In this document: positions 22,970 to 33,207 of the stretch, piece by piece | How positions within the stretch are numbered: position 1 is the first letter of the stretch | How the letters are laid out: each line of letters begins with the position of its first letter | Assembly: GCA_015680905.1 (NCBI GenBank) | Contig: CM027378.1 | Coordinates: forward strand, 40,397,001-40,461,000 | Length of the DNA stretch: 64,000 nucleotides | Reading direction: 5' to 3' | DNA from: Coptis chinensis | Lineage: Eukaryota; Streptophyta; Magnoliopsida; Ranunculales; Ranunculaceae | The notes under the pieces: generated by a model | Databases searched by the model: none | Told to the model about the DNA's origin: nothing | The model's input: only the letters and a program-made list of their open reading frames with translations | Program-made: the position numbers and the translations under genes

Positions 22970-23150
22970 ATAGAGCGCGGTCGCGCTCCGTGTTCCAGTA
23001 ACTTAGCGCGGGTCGAGCTCGGTATGAGGGCGGGTCGTGCTCGTGTTCCAAGAAACTTAGCTGGTCGCGCTGGTATGGGCGGTCGCCGTGTTCCAATAAC
23101 TTAGCGAATCGCTTCTCGGTATGGGCGCGGTCGCGCTCTGTGTAATTTTT
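22970..23150. repeat. GC-rich tandem repeat in the 5' leader of the inner Athila-like element
   Basis: About 3.5 imperfect copies of a roughly 50-bp unit built on GGTCGCGCTCCGTGTTCC, then AACTTAGCG, then CGGTATGGGCG. The GC content is far above the AT-rich surroundings. It sits between PBS and gag, where packaging or translation signals of retroelements lie. The open frames on both strands here are products of the repeat. Confidence 0.75.
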
Positions 23151-23270
23151 CGCGGAACTTTTCAATGCTGAAACGAACAACCACAGTATGAATCAAACAA
23201 GGGTGGGTGGGTGAAATGGGACTTAAAAATGACTAATTATTCTATGAAAACAATGCTAAAGTGCAACTAA

Positions 23271-23286
23271 GATGGCAGCGGCGCCA
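23271..23286 (-). promoter_or_regulatory. Primer-binding site of the inner Athila-like element
   Basis: On the minus strand, two bases after the 5' LTR, the sequence is TGGCGCCGCTGCCATC. It resembles the complement of the 3' end of plant tRNA-Asp (TGGCGCCGTTGCC) with one mismatch in the first 13 bases. tRNA-Asp is the primer reported for Athila elements. Confidence 0.8.
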
Positions 23287-23288
23287 TT

Positions 23289-24766
23289 TGATAAAACATA
23301 AAATGAATAGTTTACCTACGAAATGAACGATGAAACTCAAAACATAAGTAAACTAAATCTATCTTATGTGCCTATATTTATCAAAGTTTCTACTCTCAAA
23401 TCTATCGAAATAGAGTGGAGTAACAAGTTCGTTCCACTCCTAGTTCTCTAGTATGTGATGTTTTCTAGTTAACTAATCGGTCTTAAGTCTAATGAGAGTT
23501 TTACGAGGGGGAATTATACTATGATGCAATATGAAATTGATTATTTGAATTTAAACTACGAATGCTATGGAAATATGATTGTTTTTGAATCTAGATAAAG
23601 AATTAGAGGAGAATTGAATCCACCTCGAATCCAACTTAATCACCTAGAATAGACTGTTGTAATCCAATTCTTACGTTCTTACGGTAAGAATTGCTCGTTC
23701 TAATCCCTAATTAACATGGCATTTCTACCAATTATAACTAGCATGTGAGGTCGTCCACCCATTCTCATGGCGAAACACGACCTTCTAGAATGGAATAGAC
23801 TCTACAACGCTTCTACACTATACAACTAAGTTTTCATCAAGGCTTCATCAACCCCTCTAATGGAGGTTTTAGCCTTGATTCATCAAACCATCATTTCCCA
23901 TTGAAATTGAATACAACATATTACAAAAATTCTAACTTTATGAAATTTAACTAAACAATAATCGAAATCTAATTAATAACTAAGAATTGAATGATAACAA
24001 GAATTGAAATTAGATCTAATAAATTGTAAATGACAAAAATTGAAATTGACAAGAATAACTATTTTATTTATCTAATCAATAAAGAACAATGATTTAAAGT
24101 TTTAATCTAAAACAGGGAATGAAATTCTAAAACTGAGATCTAAAACTAATTAATGGAGGCTACTAATCTAATTTCTAATCTAGGTCTAACTATCTACCAT
24201 TAACAAAGAGTGAAGCTTTGGTTTTTATACATTCAGATCCAAAAATCGTGCATGGGCTTGGAGCCATGTTTTGGGCCAGAGAATCAGGCCCAAAACCCAA
24301 TTTCTTTAGTCCAAAATGGGCTCTTCAGCTGCAGTTGGCTTCGACAAATGTTTCGTCCGCTTCTGCTCCTCTGATAGGGCCAAGGCTTAGACCAATGGAA
24401 AGCTCTTTCCGAGCCGGTCGTTTTGATATAAGATACTCCCAATTCCGAGGTCTGAGTCCAAAGATATGGCCTTCGAAAGTTCTGCTTACTTGTGCACTAT
24501 TTCTGCCCGTGTTGACTTTTCAGCTTTTGACCGGGCTTTACAAAGGCTTTGTCTCCTTGAATCTTGGCCTTTATTCATAGAACTCCTTAGCAACCGACCT
24601 TTGCTCCTTTATCTCGCTAAAGTGGCACATTTCTACACATAATAGACTTTGAAGCCTGAAATGCATAAAAACACGTAATCAGTATTAACTCTTAATTATT
24701 ACTCACATAATTGGTCTAAAAGTATGATTGTTAAGGGGTTAAAACTACAGTTTTGGGCTCTTATCA
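23289..24766 (-). repeat. 5' LTR (right copy) of the inner Athila-like element
   Basis: 1,478 bp, nearly identical to 15851-17333 except near 23289-23375. The minus-strand TATA box is the reverse of 24222-24229. Transcription would run leftwards into gag. Confidence 0.95.
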
Positions 24767-25625
24767 TAGCCCATGGCCATTTGCCAAATGGGGCTTAGAC
24801 ATTATTGGCCCTTTACCTAAAGCTCCAGGTAGTATACGATTCCTACTTGTGGAAACCGATTACTTTACCAAATGGCTAGAAGCGAAACCTTTGGTTCAAA
24901 TCCATGCTTCCAATGTCAAGATGTTTTTATGGAGAGGTACTGTCTGTCGTTTTGGCATCCCTACTGCACTTGTATCAGATAATGGTAAACAGTTTGATGC
25001 TGAAGAAATTCGTCAGCTCTGTACTAATTTGAAGACACGTCATAAGTTCTCCACACCCTATCATCCGCAAGCCAATGGGCAGGCCGAAGCCACCAATAAG
25101 GTGATTTTGGCCAACTTAAAGAGACGTTTGACTGGCGCCAAAGGGAATTAGGTCAAGGAGTTACCAGCTGTCTTATGGGCTTATAGGACAACGCCAAAAT
25201 ATTCGACTGCATTATCACCTTTTAACCTTGCATATATGGTGGCCGAAGCGCTTACCTACTGAACGGTCTCTAATACATCTCGGTCGATTCTTTGTTGAAA
25301 CAGGACTCCAATGACAATACTTTGGCTCGAAAAAGCTCTTATTGATGAGGTTCGCTCTGAGGGACTACAACAGCTTATTAAGTATCAAGCTGACATGAAA
25401 CAGAACTACGACAACAAGATCCGTCATAAGTTTTTTGCTCCTGAGGACTGGGTTCTATGTAGAAACCCAAAACTTATTGAATCAGGAAAGTTTGGAGAAA
25501 ATTGGCAAGGACCTTACATCATAGATCGTCCAGCATCTAAGGGGTCATATTTCCTCCGTACTCTTTCTGGAAGAATGATAGAGAAGCCATGGAATGCTTA
25601 CCACCTTCGCAAGTTTTACCATTAG
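24767..25625 (+). pseudogene. Tat pol: integrase catalytic core and C-terminal domain (right half)
   Basis: Resumes directly after the inner element. PWPFAKWGLDIIGPLP holds the first catalytic Asp, LVSDNGKQFD the second, and ANGQAEATNKV the Glu, so the DDE set is kept. FLLVETDYFTKWLEAKPL is typical of Tat. A TAG at 25149-25151 and another stop plus frame change near 25259-25305 break it. The frame at 25311-25625 then carries the C-terminal part (DWVLCRNPKL, GKFGENWQGPYII, WNAYHLRKFYH) to the TAG at 25623-25625. The first stop lies soon after the core, so even without the insertion this copy would be dead. Confidence 0.9.
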
Positions 25626-26413
25626 GAAATCTTTTGCATTTTTACATTTACTCCATCAATAACAAATCTATCCATCTATGTAATTCGTTCTATTTTATCC
25701 AACAATAAAGGCATTCAAATTCCATTCTCATATGTTTGTTTGTCATTTTACATTACTCTATTCTTTTGTACTCTTCCTTTCAACAATGTCATTCATTAAC
25801 GTTAATTCCAGAGAGGTCATCCATATTATGCCTTCTTCGGTCTGAGTAAGTCGCATTCATGCCTACTTGAAGGAAATCCGAGTAAATAAGATGGTTATTC
25901 TTGCTCGGTACAATTATTGCAATACTCCCAAATTACAATATCTGTGCAAATTCCACTACTAAGCCAACGACGTTGTTTTGGTCCCAGTGCAAGGGTGTGA
26001 AGGGTGTGACACCCTTGCACCTGTGACAACTCCAACAGTTGTCAAGCCTTGCCTCACGTTTGGTACAACTATTTTGACACCTGAATAGCTACGTTCATTG
26101 AGGACGATCATGTCCCCTTTGCCTTTCAATAACTTTCTCCAATGGTTTTATATTGGGGGCGTTTCTCTCTACATGGGGGCGTCTCATTCTTTTCCATTTC
26201 AACTACATAAATCAACAACATTGTCAGTTTTCCGCAAGTATGTTATCTGACATCACAATGATATTCAATTGCCAACACATACTTTATTTTTATTTTCATA
26301 AAAAGAATTTTTAGCTCAATGGTATTACATACGCACAATCACATGATCATTGGTTTGGGAAAATCCAATGGTTCCTTACCAATTTTTCACATATACAACT
26401 CATACAAATCTTT
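25626..26413 (+). other. Non-coding spacer after Tat pol
   Basis: No coding resemblance on either strand. It separates pol from the convergent antisense gene, so it would contain the 3' ends of both transcripts. T-rich in parts. Confidence 0.5.
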
Positions 26414-29240
26414 TTAATTCATCTTTTCACGTTCTAGTTCATCTCCCATTTCTGTTAAAGTCTCTATCAATTGTCTTACGGATGATTCACAATGTGCCAT
26501 TTGCACGTGATCTTGGCCGAGCCGCTCGTTTAAATCTGTCATTTGCTTGTTATTTTTCTCTACCTCTTTTTGCGCACGTTTAAGTTCCTGATCTTTGGTC
26601 GCCATGAGTGACTTCAATTCTTTCACATTTGCTTTTAAGTGTTTGTGTTCTTCCATTATCTCATAGGCTTTCCCAAATTCTTCGTACGATCTCTGCTCTG
26701 CTTTTTCCGTCCGCTCGATTAAGTCTTTGTTTTCGTCTTCTAACTTTCTGTTAGTTCCACTTAACGCTTTGTTTGCTTCTTCCAATTTTCGGTTGAGTAT
26801 TTTCACTTTCTTTATTTATTCTACGGCATTGACTTCATTCGAAACGATACTTTTCTTCGCGACTTTTTCGTGAATTTCTTTCGCCCGTACTACTGTCGTT
26901 TTAACCTGCGGCGAAAAATATATGATTTCATCAATCTTTCAGACTTAATCACAAGTTTGCAATAACTGATAAAAAATACTATCATACCTGGTTCATACTA
27001 TCGAAGATCATTGACACTGCTCTGTAATATTCTCCGATGTTCTCTGTATTCTGGTCACATTTTTTATATTTTTCGAACCCCTCCATTGGCGTGGTCCCTG
27101 GCGATACCTTCGCTTCGTCTTCCAGACTTGACCATTTCTACTTCATCTACCAATTTCATCGGATTAGTGTTGGACACAAATTTCTTTACCGTCCTAATGC
27201 AATAGTAAAATTCAACGGTCAACTTACTGTTAACAGATTCTGTGGTTTTCCTCCCTGAGTGGTATTACCCCTGACAGTACTTGCTAGTCGTCGTTGGATT
27301 CTTTGCTCCTGCATTTTGCTTTGTCGTTTGTTTTCTCTCACCGACTTTGTGTTCTTCGTTGCACTATCTTTTGCAAGTATCATTGTTTCATTCTTTTCCC
27401 AGCCATTATTTTCCTGCATATACCAAACTAGAGCAAGATATTACATCTCCCCACAGTTTTACATATCTATGTTTTCTACGGTACATACCTTTTCTTCTTT
27501 ATGTTGAGAATGTCTTATATTTTGTATAGGCTATTTTGTGCATTGTAGTCTCGTCCCTCGAGGCATCATACATTGTAGGGTCGGTTGTCTCTCTTGGTCT
27601 CCGTTCGCCCGTTTTCTTGTGAAACATCTTCTTTTGTACAATTCGCTATTTGTTCTTGGCAAGCTCAGCACTAATTCTCACTTTGTTAATTCTGTTCCAT
27701 ATTCTTTTTCACTATCGCTATCGCTACCAAATATTGCATTTCTGAGTCTCTTACTCTTCTTCGCCATTTCACTATGTGTCTCCCTGGACCTATCGGGCCG
27801 TCGTTCGATACCCCCACAGTGTCGGAAATCAACAATATCATCAAAGTAGCTCAGATCTACCAATCTTTCGTCAAAACATTCATGAAAGAAGAAACGAAGG
27901 TTGTTCTCCACTTCCTTGTCCAATTCAATGTCTGGTAGTATACTCGCGTTTTCTGTTAGACACAAAATAACTCATGTTAGTCAACAGTTTACTCGTAGTA
28001 CAATTTTCAATACTTATGTTCTGGCTTACATCAAAATTTGTTCGGCACTTTAAACTCTGTCGGATTCCACTTCCCTCGCAAGCGATACAGAAATCTATCC
28101 CATCCGGTATATACTTTTGGGAACCCTTTAAAACTTCTATTTGGATTCTTGAATTCAACTTCAAATTTTATGTACCCTTTTGTCAGTATGGCTTTCGGTC
28201 ATATCAATGCGAAGAATTCTTGAGCCCCGAACCTTATGTTAAATTCATTTTGTAAGCGGTGCGCTCTAGTAAAGTTTAACCAGAACGATATTGGCAGTTG
28301 TCTCGGTGCAACTTGCCACCACTCCAATAATTGCGCAATTTCTTTGTTCAACGGAATTCCACTCCCGCAACTTAATTGTGAGTATGTCATTACTACTTCA
28401 TCTTCTTCGACTTTCATTTCAAATTCATACACTTCGTCCATCTCAAATCTCTCGAGTACTAGTATTTTCCGTTGTTCTTTAAGTGACCATCGTCGTGGCG
28501 TCGTGTGTTCGTTGTATCTGTCACCTTCTTTCCACCTCCCCAAATCTACAATCATCATCAAGTTTTCTTCTTCTCGAATATCTTTCACCCGTTTAATACG
28601 ATCGTTTCTACCTACAAAAAAAAACGGGTCAAATAGCTCAAAAACCGGGCTCACTAAGTTCACAAGGGTGAACCGGGCCAAATCAATGGGACACAGGTAC
28701 GGTGCCCTTCCTTAGAGGGCGCTACACCGTATCATGTTTGGTTAAAACTAGTTTTGAATACAGGCGCCTTCATCGTCTTCACCATCTCTACAGCAGCTCA
28801 TGAAGAATTCGCTCCAAACACCAAACAATTTTCTTTTTTGTCATCTCCACATGTTCCATGCAGAGAATTCCTAAGGACAAAATTCAACAGTTCAAAGGCC
28901 ATGCATAAAATTCCTAAGGACATAATTCCATGTTGTTTGGTGCTGTGTTAAGGTCAATTCGCAAAGCATATGGCACCATCTTTCGAATAGTTTCTTTGCT
29001 AGGAATGAGCGACGTACAAGAGGATCTAAAATCTGAGTACAACATGAACCAGGGCACTTGATCTCTGCTAAGGGAAATCCTCTAAGCTTTTCTTGGTTGT
29101 AACTCTCAATACAATCAAAGCAATAAAAAACATTAGGAGAGAGATTTTGGATGATCTATGAACCCAGCCCAACGTTGTGCCCTCCACTTGCGTTACGAAC
29201 CCTCGTGAACAAAGATGAAGAGCGAGAGAGACGTACCTGG
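26414..29240 (-). pseudogene. Antisense multi-exon gene in the Tat 3' region
   Basis: Minus-strand coding blocks: 28613 to about 28034 is one frame broken by a TGA near 28196 (TPRRWSLKEQRKILVLERF, WWQVAPRQLPISFW, then KGFPKVYTGWDRFLYRLRG). A candidate intron is 28029-27953 (GTAAGC ... AACAG). The next block (27952-27678) is acidic, ending FGSDSDSEKEY. The 27419-27219 block is basic, with donor GTAAGT near 27231. The last exon follows acceptor CGCAG near 26906 and ends in a coiled coil of heptads (RKLEEANKAL to ELEREKMN, stop at 26414). Antisense genes at this position are known in Tat elements such as Grande. The function is unknown. Stops and frame conflicts suggest decay, and exon limits are approximate. 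Confidence 0.65.
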
Positions 29241-29375
29241 TGGTCGACGCGAAGAAGGATCACAGGATTATAACGCAGCAGTGTTGGAGTCTTGGCCACG
29301 TTCTATTTGATGAGAGTCGCTGTTTTTCATGGATTGGGATATACGGGAGCTGCACCAGCACTTATATAGGGTTTA
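29236..29375 (-). promoter_or_regulatory. Candidate promoter and first exon of the antisense Tat gene
   Basis: On the minus strand CCCTATATAAGTGC near 29375-29362 is a good TATA box. About 120 bp downstream, CACCAGGTACGTCT near 29240-29230 is a good splice donor. This suggests a short untranslated first exon and an intron leading to the coding exons from about 28613 (acceptor TTTTTGTAG). Inferred from consensus only. Confidence 0.5.
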
Positions 29376-29881
29376 CGAGCGGGTTTTCCAGTGCTGGTGG
29401 GATTCTTCTTCAACTCCAACTTCATCTCTACTATCAATTCTTATCTACTCCACATTCTTATCTCATCCAAACACTTTGAGTCCGATTAGTGCTTAACTTC
29501 CTTTTATTACTATTATTACTATATTGCCCCTACGTATAATTTCAATGGTCTAATCCTAGTATCGCTATTCCAGTGGCATGCGTCGTCGAAATCAACTTTC
29601 GTATTGTTACGTAATGCGTTCGGTACAGTTTTCGACAATCAATTTCTTTCGAAATTTTTTCTGTGCATTTTTCAGCCATTTTTTAACTATAATGCGTCCC
29701 ATATACATTAGTTTGACATTATTTCGTTTTCGATAATTCACGAATTTTTTCCGATTGTCCATTTTCCTATCGTTTACATTCACACGACACTTTGTTATAC
29801 ATTTTGCTTACTCTTTTCTTATTCCATTTTTTCCTTGATTTTTCTTCTCTTCTTTGCCATATGAACTTTGTTTGCATGCCA
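29376..29881 (+). other. Non-coding Tat 3' region between the antisense promoter and the polypurine tract
   Basis: AT-rich, T-rich on the plus strand. No gene seen on either strand. It would carry upstream control sequences for the antisense gene. Confidence 0.5.
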
Positions 29882-29893
29882 AAGAGGGGGCGG
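29882..29893 (+). promoter_or_regulatory. Polypurine tract of the Tat element
   Basis: AAGAGGGGGCGG immediately precedes the 3' LTR start TGTTTCGAC. A purine run at this spot is the plus-strand primer of LTR elements. Confidence 0.85.
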
Positions 29894-30355
29894 TGTTTCG
29901 ACCCCCACCTACATGGCAAACATCCATTGGTAGGAGTCTCCACTTTATTCGTTTAATCAACAGGGCTAAATCCCAATTTGCAATACCATGGATCAATGTA
30001 CAGGCCCATCAACTCATGTGTCTAAGGCTGAACCTTAGTCGTACGTTAATTTATGTCCAGATTCGTTTCTTATTAAAGAAATAATTATCAGTTGAGAGTT
30101 ATAGTTTATCACAATTACTCAAGCTACAAGATTACTTGAGCTACAAGGACTCTCTACTCTACTTATATAAATACCAAACTATTTTTCATAAGGAACTACA
30201 TTGAAACTTGATCCCAAGATCGAGAATAGATCTTGGGTACGTAGGCAGCCATTATCTTGGTTCAATTTCATCTCCCCCAATATCAAACTCCTCTGTTTCT
30301 TAGTGCGTTCTTTACCATTGCTCTCGTTGTGTTGAAGCAGTTTACTACCGAAACA
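29894..30355 (+). repeat. 3' LTR of the Tat element
   Basis: 462 bp matching 10386-10843, ending CGAAACA, followed by the target duplication gtact at 30356-30360. A TATA-type box (TATATAAATACC) lies near 30167. Confidence 0.94.
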
Positions 30356-30360
30356 GTACT

Positions 30361-32003
30361 ACATTGATTTTCTAACTTTCTTTCAGTTATTGTATACAGT
30401 GTATGTTGTTCAATGGTTCAGTGATTATATTTAGGTTTTTTTGTGGTTCAATGCCATGTTATGCTAGCTGTTATGTAAACACTTGGGGCTTGTTGTGATG
30501 GTGGTTCAGTGTTTTGTTGTGATTTCTTTTTTTGTATGCCCGATCAAGTACTAAGAAACAAGCACCAAGCACTAAGAAACAAGCACCAAGCAATAAGAAA
30601 GAAACAACTAATCTTTGTAGTCAGAACTGATCAAGCACCAAGCACTAAGAGCCTCTTCAATGGTACTCTATTGTCTAAGAAGTTTGCATTACTAAATCAA
30701 AGCCACATAATCAAACAAGCAACAAGCTTTCTCTTAAACGGACTATCCGTTAACGAACATGTTATATAGTGTCGTGCACAGCTTATACAGTGTCGTATTA
30801 ACGGACATGTTATATAGTGTCGTGCACAACTCACACATTGTCGTATATAAGTTGCCTAGGAATAGGTTGTTCAAAACACTATATAAGCTGCCCTTCAAAC
30901 ATGTCTGTTAAAGAGAAAGCCTGAACAAAGCAATACCTCACATTCAGTTGAAAAAACCATTTCACATTCAGTTCAAAATAACATTGAAATAATCACAGTG
31001 CACTCAAACTCCTTCCACTACTACAATACCACTGGAAATCACAGTGCACTCAAACTTCTTCCACTACAATACCACTGGAAATCACATTGCACTCATCTAA
31101 TTTTACAATGAAACTAAAACTCATTCGCCAAACCATCGTCGTCTATTTCAAATGTAATCTTGACTTTTTTATCTCTTTTGATTTCATCTCTTTTTGAAGA
31201 TGATGAAAAGCTGGCTGGGGAAGAGCTTGAACTCACTGCCGACTCAATGCTGTTCATTAATAGTTCCTCATACCATTAGAAATCACTCCCACACTCGGTG
31301 CAATTTACGAATTTCTTGCCTTCATTTTCATTTTTTTTATGTGTTAACCTTTTTAACCCCTGCGCAATTCGCATTTTTGCATCTTAGATTCTCCAAAGAT
31401 ACCATTGACGATGCTCTCGCGTTTTCCAACCACTGGAAGTCTCTATAAACGTGGCATGTCAAAAAAAATTGCCCAAGAGAATGGCTTTAGCGAGACTGTT
31501 TTAGGATCCTACTTCAGCCACATTTTCGAAAATAACACGGTGTCGATAACCAACAACAATTGTTAGACGAATGATTTGACTCACCACACCTATTACAGAG
31601 ATTTCCAATAGTTGACATTTTCAAAATTACAAAATCAAAACACCAAATTAAAATACCAACAGGAAGACTTATGAGATAATGAAGGAGATGGGGTTTGTTT
31701 AAGAGACAAATGAAGGAGATGGGGTTATTTCACCAGGTTCACAAGTCCAGAAACTAAAAAATGGAGAGATGGCGATTTAGAAAGAAAGAAATGAAGTCAA
31801 GAAATTGTCACGAGTCCTTGAAATTTCACGAGCAGTCTTCCTTGAAATTTCACGAGTAGTCTTCCTTGAAATTTCATATGCTTGTCACGTAAGTGCCACA
31901 TCAGATTTTGTTAGTTGTCCATTTCAATACCGATACGGCATCTTCCGTTAGCACACATAAGCAACCGTTTGTACACACATGCAAATTTTCTAATGAAAAT
32001 ACA
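30361..32003 (+). other. MULE 3' region with short tandem repeats
   Basis: Continuation of the MULE after the Tat insertion. It holds AAGCACCAAGCA repeats at 30555-30650, CGGACATGTTATATAGTGTCGTGCACA repeats at 30745-30850, AATCACAGTGCACTCAAACT repeats at 30990-31090, and CCTTGAAATTTCACGAG repeats at 31815-31875. On the minus strand about 31620-31110 shows Cys pairs (LCNRCGESNHSSNNC, NCTECGSDF) and a Ser-rich, Lys-rich tail, faintly like the small zinc-finger genes seen opposite the transposase in some MULEs. Stops prevent a firm call. Confidence 0.45.
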
Positions 32004-32117
32004 GCGGTGGCCAAACTGATAAAAAAAAAAGGTCATGGCCCAATTTTCCCAAAAAAAAGTTATTGGCCCAAATTAATAAAACCAGCAAAGTTCATGGTAC
32101 AAAACGTCCATATTTTC
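32004..32117 (-). repeat. Right terminal inverted repeat of the MULE
   Basis: The reverse complement of the left TIR for about 115 bp. It is followed by the exact 10-bp duplication at 32118-32127, after which level-1 Athila sequence resumes. Confidence 0.9.
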
Positions 32118-33189
32118 CCCAAAAATATAATTTTTTCTCTAGTTACCCCCCTTGAGCCTTCACCAAATTCTAAAAGCCTTTTTATTTCTTCGGCATCAAT
32201 CCATGAATCGTTACCACACACAATAAAAAGCTTGCCCAGCTGACGAGTTGAGGATTGAATGATATGTAAAAAGAGAAGAGAATGCCTTGTACAAAAACAG
32301 AATAGTTAGATCTTCAAAAGAGAAAATAAAGTAAAGATTCAAGATCGAAATCTCCTAAAAGTTCAAAATCAAAAGGAGTCGATTTGAAAAGAAACAAAAG
32401 CAAAGTTAGAACTCCCAAAAATTCAAAATCATATGGAGTCACAAAGCCAAAGGGCTAAAAGAATGAATCACAATTTCGGAAGCAAAAAACAAAACAAGGT
32501 TCTTTTCTAGTTACAAATATCCTGAAGACCCAATTTATCAACTTATCAGAGTTTGTTTTCCCTTCCTTTTATTTCTAAACCACTACCTAAGCCCCATAAT
32601 TCCTAATAAAATACCTCTAGCTCAACTAGGAATAGGATGGTGTGATAGTAAGTGGATATTGTGATCAATCGACCACGGTTTTCTTAGACGTCATTCGAGT
32701 ATGTGAGGAATATAAGTGCCCTCTGCACTTGAGAAAATGAAACTTGAGTGAATCTATCAGAGGGTTGTGATTGTAACACACCCCTATGAGGACCCAACTT
32801 AAGGACGCTATCCAAAGGTTTCAGAAACGACTCTGTTTTTGCATTGCACCGCTCATATTTTGCACGTTTATCTTTAGATGATTACACTACTATATATATT
32901 ATTTGGAGTTCAGTGGAGCTTTTCTTTATTCCCCGCTAATGAGATATATAAACCTCTGAGAATAAATAAGGAAACAAGACCTTTTGTACTAAATAGAATA
33001 AGTTTGTGAGTACCTTCTCTGGAAAACTCTCGCGAGGCTTAAGCTCGTGAACTAGGGAATTCCTAGTGGTTTAAGGCCTTGCTGCATATGGTCAATCCAA
33101 TCGCATTCTGCGAAACGAGATTAGTATAATAAATCACACATTTGTGATCTTAGTTTTTTCTCTCATCTTTTGCTTGAGGACAAACAAAA
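32118..33189 (+). other. Athila (level 1) 3' region, right of the MULE
   Basis: Non-coding. 32630-33189 matches the reverse complement of about 17940-17355 in the inner element, including the block ACTAGGGAATTCCTAGTGG near 33050, a perfect short palindrome shared by both. This region contains no gene. It ends at the polypurine tract. Confidence 0.75.
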
Positions 33190-33207
33190 TGCTGTTTGGG
33201 GGTAGTT
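33190..33207 (+). promoter_or_regulatory. Polypurine tract of the level-1 Athila element
   Basis: AATGCTGTTTGGGGGTAGT, preceded by GCTTGAGGACAAAC, exactly parallel to the tract beside the inner element's 3' LTR. The LTR start TGATCAG follows. Confidence 0.85.

Larger units (their letters stand above)
15851..24766 (-). mobile_element. Non-autonomous Athila-like retrotransposon, level 4
   Basis: 8,916 bp with LTRs of 1,483 bp (left, the 3' LTR) and 1,478 bp (right, the 5' LTR), bounded by TGATAA and TTATCA, with a 5-bp target duplication. On the minus strand the order is PBS, GC-rich tandem repeat, gag, CCHC knuckle, protease, a 235-codon ORF, a long non-coding 3' region and a polypurine tract. 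No RT, RNase H or integrase is present. It would have to borrow those from an autonomous Athila relative. It is the innermost and so the youngest of the nest. Apart from about 85 bp at one end, the LTRs are very similar. Confidence 0.94.
10386..30355 (+). mobile_element. Tat-lineage Ty3/gypsy retrotransposon, level 3
   Basis: LTRs of 458 and 462 bp begin TGTTTCRAC and end CGAAACA. The target duplication gtact is exact (10381-10385 and 30356-30360). Internal order: PBS, gag, PR, RT, RNase H, a second RNase H of archaeal type, integrase, a long 3' region with an antisense gene, and the polypurine tract at 29882-29893. The extra RNase H and the antisense 3' gene are known marks of the Tat lineage (Grande, Retand, Ogre relatives). 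Without the inner element it measures about 11.05 kb. The LTRs differ by several percent by eye. Stops and frameshifts make it inactive. Confidence 0.93.
4661..32117 (+). mobile_element. Mutator-like element (MULE), level 2, carrying a decayed transposase gene and nested LTR elements
   Basis: Seen: inverted ends of about 115 bp (GAAAATATG then TTTTGTACCATGAACTTTGCTGG) and a perfect 10-bp target duplication. Between them lie the remains of a MURA-type transposase gene (5144-10158). Removing the solo LTR and the Tat element with its nested copy leaves a MULE of about 5.9 kb (27,457 minus about 19,975 and 1,572), a normal size for the family. The insertion is into the 3' region of the level-1 Athila element. 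The 5'-to-3' direction follows the transposase. It is not autonomous, because the first part of the catalytic domain is deleted. Confidence 0.92.

Noticed and set aside
22887-23180. 97-codon minus-strand frame and a plus-strand partner with Arg/Gly-rich text
   Set aside because: Both are translations of the GC-rich 50-bp tandem repeat.
26026-26125. CACCCTTGCACC repeats considered as a small transposon end
   Set aside because: Only two short neighbouring copies and no inverted partner or duplicated target.
27259-28715. Several plus-strand ORFs of 60-160 codons in the Tat 3' region
   Set aside because: They lie opposite the antisense gene. Their text is low in recognisable blocks while the minus strand shows splice signals and coherent coding composition.
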